Assembly (NCBI RefSeq): GCF_021215455.1
Contig: NZ_JAJPWV010000002.1
Coordinates: 434,001 to 498,000, forward strand
Direction: 5' to 3'
Source: Mucilaginibacter roseus
GTDB lineage: Bacteria > Bacteroidota > Bacteroidia > Sphingobacteriales > Sphingobacteriaceae
Length of the DNA stretch: 64,000 nucleotides
In this document: one piece after another, positions 52,120 through 60,659 of the stretch
Layout of the letters: every line of letters starts with the position of its first letter
How positions within the stretch are numbered: the stretch's first letter is position 1
The notes under the pieces: model-generated
Seen by the model: only the letters and a program-made list of their open reading frames with translations
Told to the model about the DNA's origin: nothing
The model's database searches: none
Position numbers and translations under genes: made by a program

Positions 52120-52158
52120 CAAATATAAAGATATTTCTGTATTTATGTCAAGAAATAT
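52120..52158. promoter_or_regulatory. Divergent promoter with inverted repeat beside the S24-type repressor gene
   Basis: On the minus strand TATATTTG (52120-52127) is a -7 box and TTG (52149-52151) a possible -33 element, 21 bases apart. ATATTTCT (52131-52138) and AGAAATAT (52151-52158) form a perfect 8-bp inverted repeat with a 12-base spacer, overlapping that promoter. It is a good candidate operator for the adjacent repressor. The site is 18 bases before the repressor ATG. Confidence 0.6.
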
Positions 52159-52175
52159 TTACAAATTTTTTCTTT

Positions 52176-52880
52176 ATGGATCAATCGGCAAAACCAAATA
52201 AAATAAAAACCGTACGCCCCGAAACTTTGGAGTTTATTATACTGTACACGCAGTTGCGCGGCAAAGCTTTTTATAATAACACACAGCTTGCAGAGGCGCT
52301 TGGCTATAACTCAGCCAGCACTATTACAGAGATTGTAAAAAGCAGGCAAAATATAGATCCAGAAAAACTAAAACTTTTTAAAGAAATTTATCAAGAACAT
52401 TTATCACCGGTAAAAAATAAAGAAAACAGCAGCTTACCGATCCCTGTTAAAAAGACTTTCGAGGGCATACCCATGTACGAGGTAATCGCTACAGCCACCG
52501 GTGTTGAGGTTTATAACGATATAAACGACAGCAACCCGGTGGGGCACATGAACTTTCCGGGTATTGAGGATTGCGACTTCGCCTTACCGGTTTGGGGGCA
52601 TAGTATGTACCCCTACCTGGAGAATGGCTGCTGGGTGGCACTAAAGGTGATACATGACATGAAGATTTTACCCGGCGAAGTTTATTACATTGAATGGGGA
52701 GATTACCGCATGTATAAACGCCTACTGGCAGGCGACTCGCCCGATGAGGTAATTGCCCACTCAGATAATACTACCGAAATGGTTGGCAGCCGGCTTAAAT
52801 ACGCGCCGTTCCCTATCAAGATAGCAGATATCAAAAAACTTTGCCTGGTAAAGGATATCCACAAAAAACACAATCATTAA
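52176..52880 (+). CDS. LexA-like S24-type transcriptional regulator
   Basis: The 234-residue protein has an N-terminal HTH (about 15-75, with NTQLAEALGYNSASTITEIVKSRQ) and a C-terminal S24 peptidase-type domain (about 95-225). The Ser-Lys dyad is intact: S143 in GHSMYPYLENG and K181 in MYKRLLA, 38 residues apart, as in LexA. LexA-type repressors cut themselves at an Ala-Gly bond; the equivalent stretch here, EVIATATGVEVYND, has T-G and no A-G. So cleavage may be altered or lost. It probably controls the small genes on the other strand and its own GNAT partner, whose gene starts 15 bp downstream. Confidence 0.85.
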   Translation: MDQSAKPNKIKTVRPETLEFIILYTQLRGKAFYNNTQLAEALGYNSASTITEIVKSRQNIDPEKLKLFKEIYQEHLSPVKNKENSSLPIPVKKTFEGIPMYEVIATATGVEVYNDINDSNPVGHMNFPGIEDCDFALPVWGHSMYPYLENGCWVALKVIHDMKILPGEVYYIEWGDYRMYKRLLAGDSPDEVIAHSDNTTEMVGSRLKYAPFPIKIADIKKLCLVKDIHKKHNH

Positions 52881-52895
52881 GTACTTAAGACAAAA

Positions 52896-53408
52896 ATGAC
52901 GATACGCGAAGCAAAGCTTACTGATATACCCGAAATTATGCGCATAGTTGCCGAAGTTGTACCGCTTATGCAGGCGGCGGGTAACAGGCAATGGAATAAC
53001 ACCTATCCCAATACCGGGGTTTTTACCAACGATATTGAACTTAAACAGCTATGGCTTGCTGAACATAACGGCGAGATAGCGGGCGTAACTGCCATAACAA
53101 CCGCCCCGGAGCCTGATTACGCCCAGGCCGACATCGATATTACGATACCGGCAGTGGTAACCCACCGCATGGCGGTTAGTCCGCGTTTTCAGGGATTGGG
53201 CATTGCGGTTGCGCTGCTGAATCATGCCGATGAGGTTGCCCGTGCTAATGCGCTAACTAAGTCCAGGGCCGATACCAACACCAGTAACACCGCCATGCAA
53301 CGCCTATTGTTGAAAGCAGGTTACAAAAACGTGGGCGAAATCAGCCTTGCCCACAAGCCCGGACTGAGCTTTTATTGCTACGAAAAAGATATTCTTCAGC
53401 CTGTTTAA
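52896..53408 (+). CDS. GNAT-family N-acetyltransferase
   Basis: The 170-residue protein has the GNAT fold, with the acetyl-CoA-binding region RMAVSPRFQGLGIAVALLNHADEVAR (about 87-115; Q/RxxGxG/A pattern FQGLGIA). It opens MTIREAKLTDIPEIMRIVAEVVP. The substrate is unknown; such enzymes acetylate small amines, antibiotics or protein ends. It lies 15 bp downstream of the S24-type regulator and is likely in the same transcript. Confidence 0.88.
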   Translation: MTIREAKLTDIPEIMRIVAEVVPLMQAAGNRQWNNTYPNTGVFTNDIELKQLWLAEHNGEIAGVTAITTAPEPDYAQADIDITIPAVVTHRMAVSPRFQGLGIAVALLNHADEVARANALTKSRADTNTSNTAMQRLLLKAGYKNVGEISLAHKPGLSFYCYEKDILQPV

Positions 53409-53476
53409 AAAAAGCGGTGGAGTGTAAAACCGCTAACCCGCTTTAATCGTAAACGTAGTAAAGTACCCCTTTCCTG

Positions 53477-53818
53477 ATGAGTGAATTATTACCTTACGCC
53501 TATGGCGGCGTTGTTATTTTGCTGCTGATATTAATCTTTGAAATACGGCAGCGCAAACGCTTTGGCAAAGTATTAAAACAAAGCCAGGATGTTGACCCGC
53601 TGTTTATGAAGCAGGCCACAGCATCAAAGCTAAGCAAAGTGCAGCAAACCTTAACCGCTATACAAAGTGCCAACGCAGTACTGTATAACAAAGTAAGCCA
53701 AAAGCTGGATGAAGTAATGCACGATTACAACGCCGGCAAGATGCCTTTGCCCGAGTACGCACACAAGCTCGACCTGATACTTAATTACATAAAAAAACAC
53801 GCTAACGTTAAAGTTTAA
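53477..53818 (+). CDS. Hypothetical single-pass membrane protein
   Basis: The 113-residue protein has one N-terminal hydrophobic helix (about 5-22, YAYGGVVILLLILIFEIRQRKRFG) and a long, mostly helical cytoplasmic part with a coiled-coil pattern (QTLTAIQSANAVLYNKVSQKLDEVMHDYNAGK). No family is recognised. The topology would leave the C-terminal part in the cytoplasm. It is 68 bp after the GNAT gene and 63 bp before the HTH gene, all on the same strand. Confidence 0.55.
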   Translation: MSELLPYAYGGVVILLLILIFEIRQRKRFGKVLKQSQDVDPLFMKQATASKLSKVQQTLTAIQSANAVLYNKVSQKLDEVMHDYNAGKMPLPEYAHKLDLILNYIKKHANVKV

Positions 53819-53881
53819 GCAGCCCGAAAATCTTTTTATTAACCTTGGCCTCATTATCAAATTGTTTATACTTGCAGCATC

Positions 53882-54238
53882 ATGGTTGATGACGGCATAA
53901 TAAAACGGCTTAAGGTTATTGTGAAAGATCACGGTGGGCAGGTAGGCCTCGCGGCAGCCATCGGGGTTGACCAGGGGTTTATAAGCAAGGTAATCAACCG
54001 CAAGCAGGACATGAGCTATTACCTCATCAGCAAACTTTGTTTCACCCTTAAATATTCGCCCGAGTGGTTGATTTTAGGCACCGGCGACAAAAAGATAAAC
54101 AAGACCGACGGCGCAAAGCTCATTACCGAAATACAAATGCTGCGCACAGAGGTTGATATACTCCATGCCCGGATGCGTGCCTATGAGCATGAACTGCAGG
54201 AACTAAAGGATAACCTGCAAAACAAAAAGGCTATATAG
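53882..54238 (+). CDS. Short HTH protein with C-terminal coiled coil
   Basis: The 118-residue protein has an N-terminal Xre-like HTH (about 8-60, HGGQVGLAAAIGVDQGFISKVINRKQ, with YLISKLCFTLKYSPEWLILG after it) and a C-terminal coiled coil (about 80-118, ending in AYEHELQELKDNLQNKK). The coiled coil probably mediates dimerisation. Such repressors occur in sphingobacteria near phage-like or accessory genes. A TATACTTG element (53867-53874) eight bases before the ATG is a near match to a -7 box. Target and ligand are unknown. A terminator follows at once. Confidence 0.8.
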   Translation: MVDDGIIKRLKVIVKDHGGQVGLAAAIGVDQGFISKVINRKQDMSYYLISKLCFTLKYSPEWLILGTGDKKINKTDGAKLITEIQMLRTEVDILHARMRAYEHELQELKDNLQNKKAI

Positions 54239-54240
54239 CA

Positions 54241-54266
54241 AAAAGGAGGGCGTTGCCCTCCTTTTC
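54241..54266. terminator. Bidirectional intrinsic terminator
   Basis: AAAAGGAGGGC (54241-54251) pairs with GCCCTCCTTTT (54255-54265) around a 3-base loop. It separates the convergent HTH and GH43 genes. Confidence 0.9.
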
Positions 54267-55381
54267 TAATTAAACTCACTCAGGTTCCACTCATCTTTCC
54301 AGCTTATGGAAATATCGTTGCCATTAAAGGTTATCGGCAGCCAGAGATAGCGGCCATCAATGGCATCCTTAGGTGCCCATTTATCGGCCATAAAAATAAA
54401 AGCATCCTTTTTGCCCTGCACCGGCAGCACATGGGTACTTTGCCCACCGTAGGTTAAGTTGGCGCCGTTACCGGTGCACGGATTGCCACGGTGTGTCCAC
54501 GGGCCCCAGATAGAGGGTGCGGAAAACCAGCGCGCGGCATTTGGCGCCCAACCGGTACATCCCGACCCGATCATGTAATAAACACCATTGCGCTTAAACA
54601 ACGCTGGCGCCTCGGTTTGCTGGCCTTTGTATACACGGATGAATTTACCGGTATGGCCGGTATAGTCATCAGTCAGCTCGGCAATATGCAACGTGTAATT
54701 TTCTTCGGATGAAAACACATGGTAGGCTTTACCGTCGTCATCAACAAATACCGTCATATCGCGGGCCATTTGTCCGCCCGGCAAATCTCGGCAAAAGAAT
54801 TTATCGTCTTCAGCAGGGTTTGCGCAATTTACTTTTTCACTTTCAGGAGTACCGGCCGCGTAAAAAGGCATCTTTCCGGCATTGGGCCTGTAACTGCGGA
54901 TGAACTTAAACGGACCGGTCACTTTATCACTCACCGCAACACCGGCGCGGGCAGCACTATAACCTTTGCCCCTTAGCTCCAGGTGGAACCACATCACAAA
55001 TTTGCCTGTCTTCTTATTGTAAACCACCTTTGGCCTTTCCAGTATGCAACCTTTGGCAATATCGTTAGTGCTATCTTGCGAAACAGCAAGCGCTATGCCT
55101 TCATCCTTCCAGTTATACAAATCGGTTGATGAATAGCTATGCACACCCACCTGGGCGCTGTTACCAGCTTCGCCGGCTATTTTATGCTCGCCAAACCAAT
55201 AGTATTTGTTTTTATAATAAATGATGCCGCCACCGTGAGCATTAATATGTACACCCTTGTTATCAGGCCATATTTTGCCGGGTGTAAATGCTGTAGCCTT
55301 ACCGGCGGGTGCCTGCGCGTTAACTAATCCCGTGGTAAGAAAAAGTACCAGGAGGCTTATAAGTGATAATTTATGTTTCAT
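54266..55381 (-). CDS. Secreted GH43 hydrolase, exo-beta-1,3-galactanase-like (subfamily 24)
   Basis: The ATG at 55381 gives 371 residues and a proper signal peptide (MKHKLSLISLLVLFLTTGLVNA); an in-frame ATG at 55471 would add 30 unlikely residues. The five-bladed GH43 propeller motifs are present: INAHGGGIIYYKNKYYWFGEH, ILERPKVVYN with a candidate Glu, KGQQTEAPALFKRNGVYYM with a candidate general acid, and TYGGQSTHVLP. In GH43 subfamily 24 enzymes, such as the fungal galactan 1,3-beta-galactosidase, a Gln replaces the usual catalytic Asp; the GGQST Gln fits that position. The enzyme is expected in the periplasm or on the cell surface. Confidence 0.75.
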   Translation of the reverse strand: MKHKLSLISLLVLFLTTGLVNAQAPAGKATAFTPGKIWPDNKGVHINAHGGGIIYYKNKYYWFGEHKIAGEAGNSAQVGVHSYSSTDLYNWKDEGIALAVSQDSTNDIAKGCILERPKVVYNKKTGKFVMWFHLELRGKGYSAARAGVAVSDKVTGPFKFIRSYRPNAGKMPFYAAGTPESEKVNCANPAEDDKFFCRDLPGGQMARDMTVFVDDDGKAYHVFSSEENYTLHIAELTDDYTGHTGKFIRVYKGQQTEAPALFKRNGVYYMIGSGCTGWAPNAARWFSAPSIWGPWTHRGNPCTGNGANLTYGGQSTHVLPVQGKKDAFIFMADKWAPKDAIDGRYLWLPITFNGNDISISWKDEWNLSEFN

Positions 55382-55448
55382 GTGTTTGGTTTTGCGATGG
55401 TAAAGGAACAAATTATTGTTACACAAACACATGTGGTTATTAACCAAA

Positions 55449-55475
55449 AATGCCCGGATTTTGCCGGGCATTTGA
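55449..55475 (-). terminator. Intrinsic terminator of the DUF2383 gene
   Basis: AATGCCCGG (55449-55457) pairs with CCGGGCATT (55464-55472). On the minus strand a T-run follows. It lies 26 bp after the DUF2383 stop and upstream of the GH43 gene. Confidence 0.85.
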
Positions 55476-55498
55476 TAAGCTATTTTGTAGCCTGATTA

Positions 55499-55954
55499 TT
55501 ATTTTGCAGCGTCGCGCAGAGCTTTAATGCTGTCATGTGCTGCATTAATATCTTGCGCTTGGGCGGTTACGGTTTGTAAAGCCTCGCCGCTTAAGTTACC
55601 TTCGGTAAGTGCGGTTTGATAAGCTTTTTTAATCGCGTCCTCGCCGCGCTCAGCTTCGCTTAATATGCTGGCACGGTCTGTACCACCGAACAATGATTTT
55701 ACATCGATCCAGGCGCGGTGTAATGTACCGCTTACGCTGTTGCCGGTTTCCACATCGCCGCCGCGTGATGCGTTAAGAGCAGTCAGCTCCTGGCTAAATT
55801 TACGGCTTTGTGTAGCGTAGCTCTGAAACAGCTCTTTCAAATCGATATTTTCATCTTTAATATCAGCAATAGCTTTTTCAAATCCCGCAATACGGTCGTT
55901 GTTAATCTCGATCAAATCGTTTAATACTTCAATTACTTTTTCTGTCGTTTCCAT
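55499..55954 (-). CDS. DUF2383 (PA2169) family four-helix protein
   Basis: The 151-residue protein is all-helical and lacks a signal peptide. It matches the PA2169/DUF2383 family: VIEVLNDLIEINNDRIAGFEKAIADIKDENIDLKELFQ at the start, the SGTLHRAWIDVKSLFGG stretch and a C-terminal QAQDINAAHDSIKALRDAA helix. The fold is a ferritin-like four-helix bundle, without clear metal ligands. It is often seen with stress-response genes. It is 44 bp downstream of the FAD oxidoreductase on the same strand, so probably in the same operon, with a terminator after it. Confidence 0.85.
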   Translation of the reverse strand: METTEKVIEVLNDLIEINNDRIAGFEKAIADIKDENIDLKELFQSYATQSRKFSQELTALNASRGGDVETGNSVSGTLHRAWIDVKSLFGGTDRASILSEAERGEDAIKKAYQTALTEGNLSGEALQTVTAQAQDINAAHDSIKALRDAAK

Positions 55955-55998
55955 AGTTTTTAGATGTTTGGTATAGTTTTACAATAGCTGTGCCACCA

Positions 55999-57717
55999 TT
56001 AACGCAGCATGGCATTTTTTACTAATAATGATGCCGCCTCGCCAAAATCCAAACCGGAATAATCCGGATTAAAGCCACCTATATAAGGAACCGCCAGTAT
56101 ATATACCCGATCGTTAAGGGCGCCATAGCCATCAACTGCCTGAAAATCATCGTTTATAGCTACTCCAGGCACACTCAGGTAATAATGACCTTCGCCATCA
56201 CTGAATACCTTACCCTCAGCTTCAGTAAGCGCTTGTTGTCCCGCTTCGGCATGCTTAAATTTTAATTTAGCCGGACTGAGGACACGGCTTTCAATAAGGC
56301 TTTTGTAAGGAATAGCACTAAACTGAAGATGAGGCTGACCAATGCAGTCAACAAAAGTTTTATAGTGTTTAGTTTTTGATTCGCCGTCCTCATCAGTGTA
56401 CGTAACGGTCGCGCCGCCTGCCTCATCAGGCTCTACATTACTATCCTCTCCCACTGATATAATGTCCAGCACACCGGCATTATGCAAAGCCAGCATTTCA
56501 TTTGCAGAACTTTGCGGAACGTACGCAATAACGATGGATATTAACGGCATGAGCGTTTTTTGCACGCGCAGCATATCCTCCGCCGAAAAATACTTAGCCG
56601 GATAGTTCATGGCAAAGCTCAATATGCCCAGCATCTCCTTCCAATAGATGGATTCCCGTTTTTCTATCGATCTTTCCGCCTCGTCATACTCGGCCTGTAG
56701 TAGGGCGAAAGCATCCCGATCCTCGCGCATGCCCATCATCAGGTTTACAAATTCTTCCATCTGCATATCCTTTATGCGCTCATAAAAATCAGTATCGTTT
56801 TGCTTGATGCCGTCCTTAAAATTCTTTTGAAAAACATAATCAAGCGGCAAAAAGCCTTCGTTCTCCTTGCGTACCGCCTCAATTTCCTCCTTGCTCAAAA
56901 CAGTTTCCTTACCCAGGTGCGAGTCTTCCAGATGGAAACGTACCGCAGGCAACAAACCATTGCGCGAATGCATTATCATTTTAAAACCTTGGCTTTCGGG
57001 GTAAACGGTATAAAGAGGCATTCCATCCTCACCTTTTTCAAAACTGCCGTTATAGCGCGACAAGGTACGTATAGCATCAATGGCCGTTAAGGATGAACCG
57101 CGGATAGCGATTTCATGATTTGCCGCGAAAGTTAATTTGGCAGGCGGATAAGGCGAATCAAAATATCCGGGTACCTTACCCTCATGTTTTTTAGGCCAGA
57201 TGTGGCCGCTGCAAATGGCAACCTTATCGTGAAAGAATTTATCTCCTGCGGAGGTAATCACCTGCACTTGCTCTTTTTCAGGGATGTCAGCTACATCTGC
57301 AATCGGGGTGTTATAATAAACCTGTGTTTCCATGCCTGTCTCCTTTGCCTGCTGCAACAGCATAGCAAACTGTGCTGTGAGATACTGGCCGAATAAAAGC
57401 CGGGGCAAAACCTTATATTCGTTAAACCTTGCCGGATCGATATTAAACTTGTCAAGCGTATCTTTAGATACCTTAGATATCCAGTCGGAGACGGAAGTAA
57501 CCAGATCAGGTATCTCATTGCCGGATACGTTGGTAACATGCTCATCGTTTGCGCCGGCCGCACTGTAGGGCATACCGGCACCGAGGGTATTACCTTTTTC
57601 GTAAATAGTTACGCTTATTGTTGGGTCGGCCGTCTCAACCAATCGTTTGTACAAGAACATAGCGCTTGGCCCACCGCCAATTATCCCGATGTTCAGGCTT
57701 TTATTTTTTGATTTCAC
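55999..57717 (-). CDS. FAD/NAD(P)-binding oxidoreductase (NAD_binding_9 type)
   Basis: The 572-residue protein opens with a Rossmann FAD site, IGIIGGGPSAMFLYKRL, near residue 12. The block GNTLGAGMPYSAAGANDEHVTNVSGNEIPDL (42-72) is the signature of the NAD_binding_9 group. A second dinucleotide site lies near EIAIRGSSLTAIDAIRTL. Cytoplasmic. Such proteins include HydR-like and amino-acid-modifying enzymes; the substrate is not known. It is followed by the DUF2383 gene, which may share its function. Confidence 0.82.
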   Translation of the reverse strand: MKSKNKSLNIGIIGGGPSAMFLYKRLVETADPTISVTIYEKGNTLGAGMPYSAAGANDEHVTNVSGNEIPDLVTSVSDWISKVSKDTLDKFNIDPARFNEYKVLPRLLFGQYLTAQFAMLLQQAKETGMETQVYYNTPIADVADIPEKEQVQVITSAGDKFFHDKVAICSGHIWPKKHEGKVPGYFDSPYPPAKLTFAANHEIAIRGSSLTAIDAIRTLSRYNGSFEKGEDGMPLYTVYPESQGFKMIMHSRNGLLPAVRFHLEDSHLGKETVLSKEEIEAVRKENEGFLPLDYVFQKNFKDGIKQNDTDFYERIKDMQMEEFVNLMMGMREDRDAFALLQAEYDEAERSIEKRESIYWKEMLGILSFAMNYPAKYFSAEDMLRVQKTLMPLISIVIAYVPQSSANEMLALHNAGVLDIISVGEDSNVEPDEAGGATVTYTDEDGESKTKHYKTFVDCIGQPHLQFSAIPYKSLIESRVLSPAKLKFKHAEAGQQALTEAEGKVFSDGEGHYYLSVPGVAINDDFQAVDGYGALNDRVYILAVPYIGGFNPDYSGLDFGEAASLLVKNAMLR

Positions 57718-57832
57718 AAGTAGAGTTTAACTTATCTGCAATAATCACAACCGCATGTTGTATGCAATTGAGCGATAGTATAATCACTAACTATGTGTAT
57801 TGTTTGCCCGTACAACCATACGGAGTAATACA

Positions 57833-57868
57833 AAAAAAGCCGGCTCACAAGCATGAACCGGCTTTTAT
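57833..57868. terminator. Intrinsic terminator of the phosphatase gene
   Basis: AAAAGCCGG (about 57835-57843) pairs with CCGGCTTTT (about 57858-57866) around a loop of about 14 bases. It lies after the stop of the alkaline phosphatase gene and before the FAD gene on the same strand; a T-run follows on the minus strand. Confidence 0.8.
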
Positions 57869-57880
57869 AGTGCAATAAGA

Positions 57881-58972
57881 TTATTTTTTAATTACCGACA
57901 TAATGGCATCGCCTACTTCATGCCCGGCGGCTTTCTTAAAATCAAAGCCAAGCAACAGCGCCATGGTTTGGGCCAGTTGCTTATGGTAGGTAGTGGTAGC
58001 AGTTTTTACTTCGCCAGTTGCCGGGGTGTCGGGACCGATGATGGCAAACCAAGTTTGCTCGGAGTTTTTTACATCCTCGCCGTGGCTTCGCCAGGTTTCA
58101 ATAGGCTGCTCGCCGCGGCCATGGTCGCAGGTGATCAGCAAGGTTGTTTTGCCTTTATATGCCGGATCATTTTGCACTATATCCCATAGCGATTTGATGT
58201 AGCCGTCTTCCTGTTTTATACGATCGAGGTAAAAGCTGTAGTTGCCCTCGTGCGCCATATCGTCGGTTTCATCAAACGCTAGGTATACTACTTTGGGTTT
58301 GTACTGCTTGATATACTCTTTAGTGTATTCATAACTGATAAAATCCAAACGGGTGGAATCGCCCAGGTAATGCGGCACGTTATGCTGTAATTCGTTCAAG
58401 TATTTGATACGCTCGTTAGCATCCTTGGTTTTAACATCAGCATAACCAGAATAAACCGGCAGGCCGGAGCGAGTGGTATTCAATATCTGCGGGAAACGCT
58501 CCCATGATGAAAAAGCAACCACCTTACCCTGATAACCTTTTTGCTTGTTAATGAATTCCAGCACATTCATGTTCGGGTTGGTAATCGGGTCGTTGGTATT
58601 CATCCGCTTATCCGGGAAGCCGGTAAATATCTCGTTATATCCCGGATATGAAAAATGGTACGGATTAGCCACCTCATCCTTATTACCCAGATCGCGGTTG
58701 CCATAAACCTGCCCCTGCCCGCTTACTACCGACCATAAAAAGGGCATCAGTATCTTACGCCGATCATCCGCAGTAGCGGCCCAATATCTCTTTTTAACGC
58801 CGTCCTTATCACCGGTGAACGTTGAGGCGATCAACGCTGAATCCGCACCGCGGAAAACTTCCTGCCACCGCAGGCCGTCAAGGGTAACAATGATCAGGTT
58901 CTGCGTTTTATTTTGTGCCTGTGTATAGTTTAAAGCCATAGTGCACAGCAACAGTAAACATAATTTTTTCAT
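57881..58972 (-). CDS. Exported alkaline phosphatase/phosphodiesterase superfamily protein
   Basis: The 363-residue protein has a signal peptide (MKKLCLLLLCTMALNYTQA). It begins NLIIVTLDGLRWQEVFRGADS, the typical start of the type I phosphodiesterase/alkaline phosphatase superfamily, with a metal-ligand D and the following nucleophile region. Later metal motifs are YLAFDETDDMAHEGNY and TLLITCDHGRGEQP (D-H-G), then WRSHGED. It works in the periplasm. The gene is 61 bp after the SusD gene, so it is the third gene of the SusC-SusD operon, but a strong hairpin (58989-59020) lies between. The enzyme may release phosphate from an imported nutrient. Confidence 0.85.
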   Translation of the reverse strand: MKKLCLLLLCTMALNYTQAQNKTQNLIIVTLDGLRWQEVFRGADSALIASTFTGDKDGVKKRYWAATADDRRKILMPFLWSVVSGQGQVYGNRDLGNKDEVANPYHFSYPGYNEIFTGFPDKRMNTNDPITNPNMNVLEFINKQKGYQGKVVAFSSWERFPQILNTTRSGLPVYSGYADVKTKDANERIKYLNELQHNVPHYLGDSTRLDFISYEYTKEYIKQYKPKVVYLAFDETDDMAHEGNYSFYLDRIKQEDGYIKSLWDIVQNDPAYKGKTTLLITCDHGRGEQPIETWRSHGEDVKNSEQTWFAIIGPDTPATGEVKTATTTYHKQLAQTMALLLGFDFKKAAGHEVGDAIMSVIKK

Positions 58973-58988
58973 ATCGATCGTATTAAAA

Positions 58989-59020
58989 GCGAACGGCCAT
59001 TATCGCTAATGGCCGTTCGC
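58989..59020 (-). promoter_or_regulatory. Perfect 14-bp hairpin between SusD and phosphatase genes
   Basis: GCGAACGGCCATTA (58989-59002) and TAATGGCCGTTCGC (59007-59020) form a perfect stem with loop TCGC. On the minus strand it is followed by only four Ts. It lies 14 bp after the SusD stop and 17 bp before the phosphatase ATG. It probably acts as a partial terminator or an mRNA stability element setting the expression of the phosphatase below that of SusCD. Confidence 0.8.
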
Positions 59021-59033
59021 TGGTTTGAAGTAA

Positions 59034-60638
59034 TTATTGAAGTATCCACATAACGCCGTTAATATCGTCGTTACCGTTGAATTGCTTATCTAAAGCAGCC
59101 TGGTAGTTTTTGGCATTGGCTGTACGCTCTGCATCCGGATAACGGAAGCGTTTGGCTATACGGCCACCATTACCCGTACCCGGCCCGGTTGTAAAAGTAG
59201 GCACACCGGTGCGGCGATAATTAAAATACGACTGTAAACCCGAATGGCGAAACAATGCCAAATACTGCTGCTGCAATATTTTTTTCAGGCCGTCAGCGCC
59301 ATCAGCATATTTAACAGTAGATTGATTATAATAGGTATTAAAATCAGCGCTAACCGTGTAATTATCATAGTTACCATCTACGTTAACCCCTGTAGTTGAA
59401 CCCGGGCGGTAAAAATAAGCCGTGAACGTACCGCTTTGCGGGATGCCGTAAGATGCCCGTGATGCCTGAATGCCTTTGATGTAATAGCTTTCGGCACCTG
59501 CTCCTGTAGCCCAGCCACGGTTTACACCTTCCGCAATGTTCAACATTAGCTCCGGATAACCGATCTGGATGCTTGGCTCGCCGGTATAAGTTGAATAAAA
59601 ATGCTTACGGTTAAGGAAAGAGTATTTCTGTAAACCGGCATTGTTGTACATCACCCCCTGGTCAAGCCCTGGATCAGCGCCTACAAATGATGCGAAATCA
59701 GTAGGGCTTTGCTTTTTATTATCAACCAGGTCGCGAGCCGGCTCGGCTGTTACAAACCCCCTCGGATCTCTCAGATCTGTTAACAAGCCAACATAAGTAG
59801 ATGACATGTTTTTACGCGAACCACTTTGCCCGAAGTTATTTGGGTTTTGCGGATAAAAGTTGTTCGGTGTTCTGAATGTATATTGCATGTTATCATCGTT
59901 ACTCGCCATCAAAGGGTATTTGCTTGGGTTGTTAATGATGTTGGCAAAACGGGTAGCTACCTTTAAATCAGTATCGCCGGTTTTTTTGCTCAGCTGTATA
60001 AGCAAACGGATGTTCAACGCATTCACCGCTTTTTGCCACTTGCTCAGGTTGTTGTCAAAATAAATATCATTTTTTAACACCGCGCCCTCGCCAGTACCAA
60101 AATCATTGGGTTTGCTGATAAGCTGACCAAGATCACTGTTAGCGCTTTCCAGCCAATCTAACGATTGCAGCATTACCTGCTTTTGGGTATCATAAGCCGG
60201 CTCCAGTTTATCAAGGCCTTTCAGCGCTTCCGTCATTGGTATATCACCCATCTCCAAACTCATTTTACTGAACAGGTAGGCCTTAAAAAATTTGCCTAAC
60301 GCCTCATACGGGTTAATGGCAGCGCCACCGGTAGCGGCAGCCTGTTTTTCCATATCCTGAACGTTCTTCAGCACGGTATAGTAATCGTCGCCACCGCCAA
60401 AATCATAACGGTTGTTACCATAGTAATCGTAGTTATACAGGTAATACTGGCTGTAAATCTCTTTTTGGCCGTCGGGCAGTTCGGCAATGCTGTTAAGCAC
60501 GCCGTTAAACAACAGCGCGGCAGGTACTTTACTTGGCAGGTTGTTGTTTTTAGTTAGCTCGTCAAAGCTTTTTTTACAACCCGTTACTGATAGCGCAACC
60601 GCTACCGGTAATATATATTGTTTTAAAATCGTTTTCAT
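59034..60638 (-). CDS. SusD/RagB-family nutrient-binding outer-membrane lipoprotein
   Basis: The 534-residue protein has a lipoprotein signal ending LSVTGC, so Cys21 is lipidated. The helical TPR-like core of the SusD-like_2 group is seen: KTFKAYLFSKMSLEMGDIPMTEALKG-type block (ALGKFFKAYLFSKMSLEMGDIPMTEAL), the ANDNMQYTFRTP-like NDDNMQYTF segment and the PELMLNIAEGVNRGW stretch. It sits on the cell surface as the lid of the SusC channel. It follows SusC by 21 bp. The substrate is not readable, but it could be a peptide, glycan or phosphorylated compound. Confidence 0.92.
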   Translation of the reverse strand: MKTILKQYILPVAVALSVTGCKKSFDELTKNNNLPSKVPAALLFNGVLNSIAELPDGQKEIYSQYYLYNYDYYGNNRYDFGGGDDYYTVLKNVQDMEKQAAATGGAAINPYEALGKFFKAYLFSKMSLEMGDIPMTEALKGLDKLEPAYDTQKQVMLQSLDWLESANSDLGQLISKPNDFGTGEGAVLKNDIYFDNNLSKWQKAVNALNIRLLIQLSKKTGDTDLKVATRFANIINNPSKYPLMASNDDNMQYTFRTPNNFYPQNPNNFGQSGSRKNMSSTYVGLLTDLRDPRGFVTAEPARDLVDNKKQSPTDFASFVGADPGLDQGVMYNNAGLQKYSFLNRKHFYSTYTGEPSIQIGYPELMLNIAEGVNRGWATGAGAESYYIKGIQASRASYGIPQSGTFTAYFYRPGSTTGVNVDGNYDNYTVSADFNTYYNQSTVKYADGADGLKKILQQQYLALFRHSGLQSYFNYRRTGVPTFTTGPGTGNGGRIAKRFRYPDAERTANAKNYQAALDKQFNGNDDINGVMWILQ

Positions 60639-60659
60639 TTTGTTTACTGCTAAGTAAGT

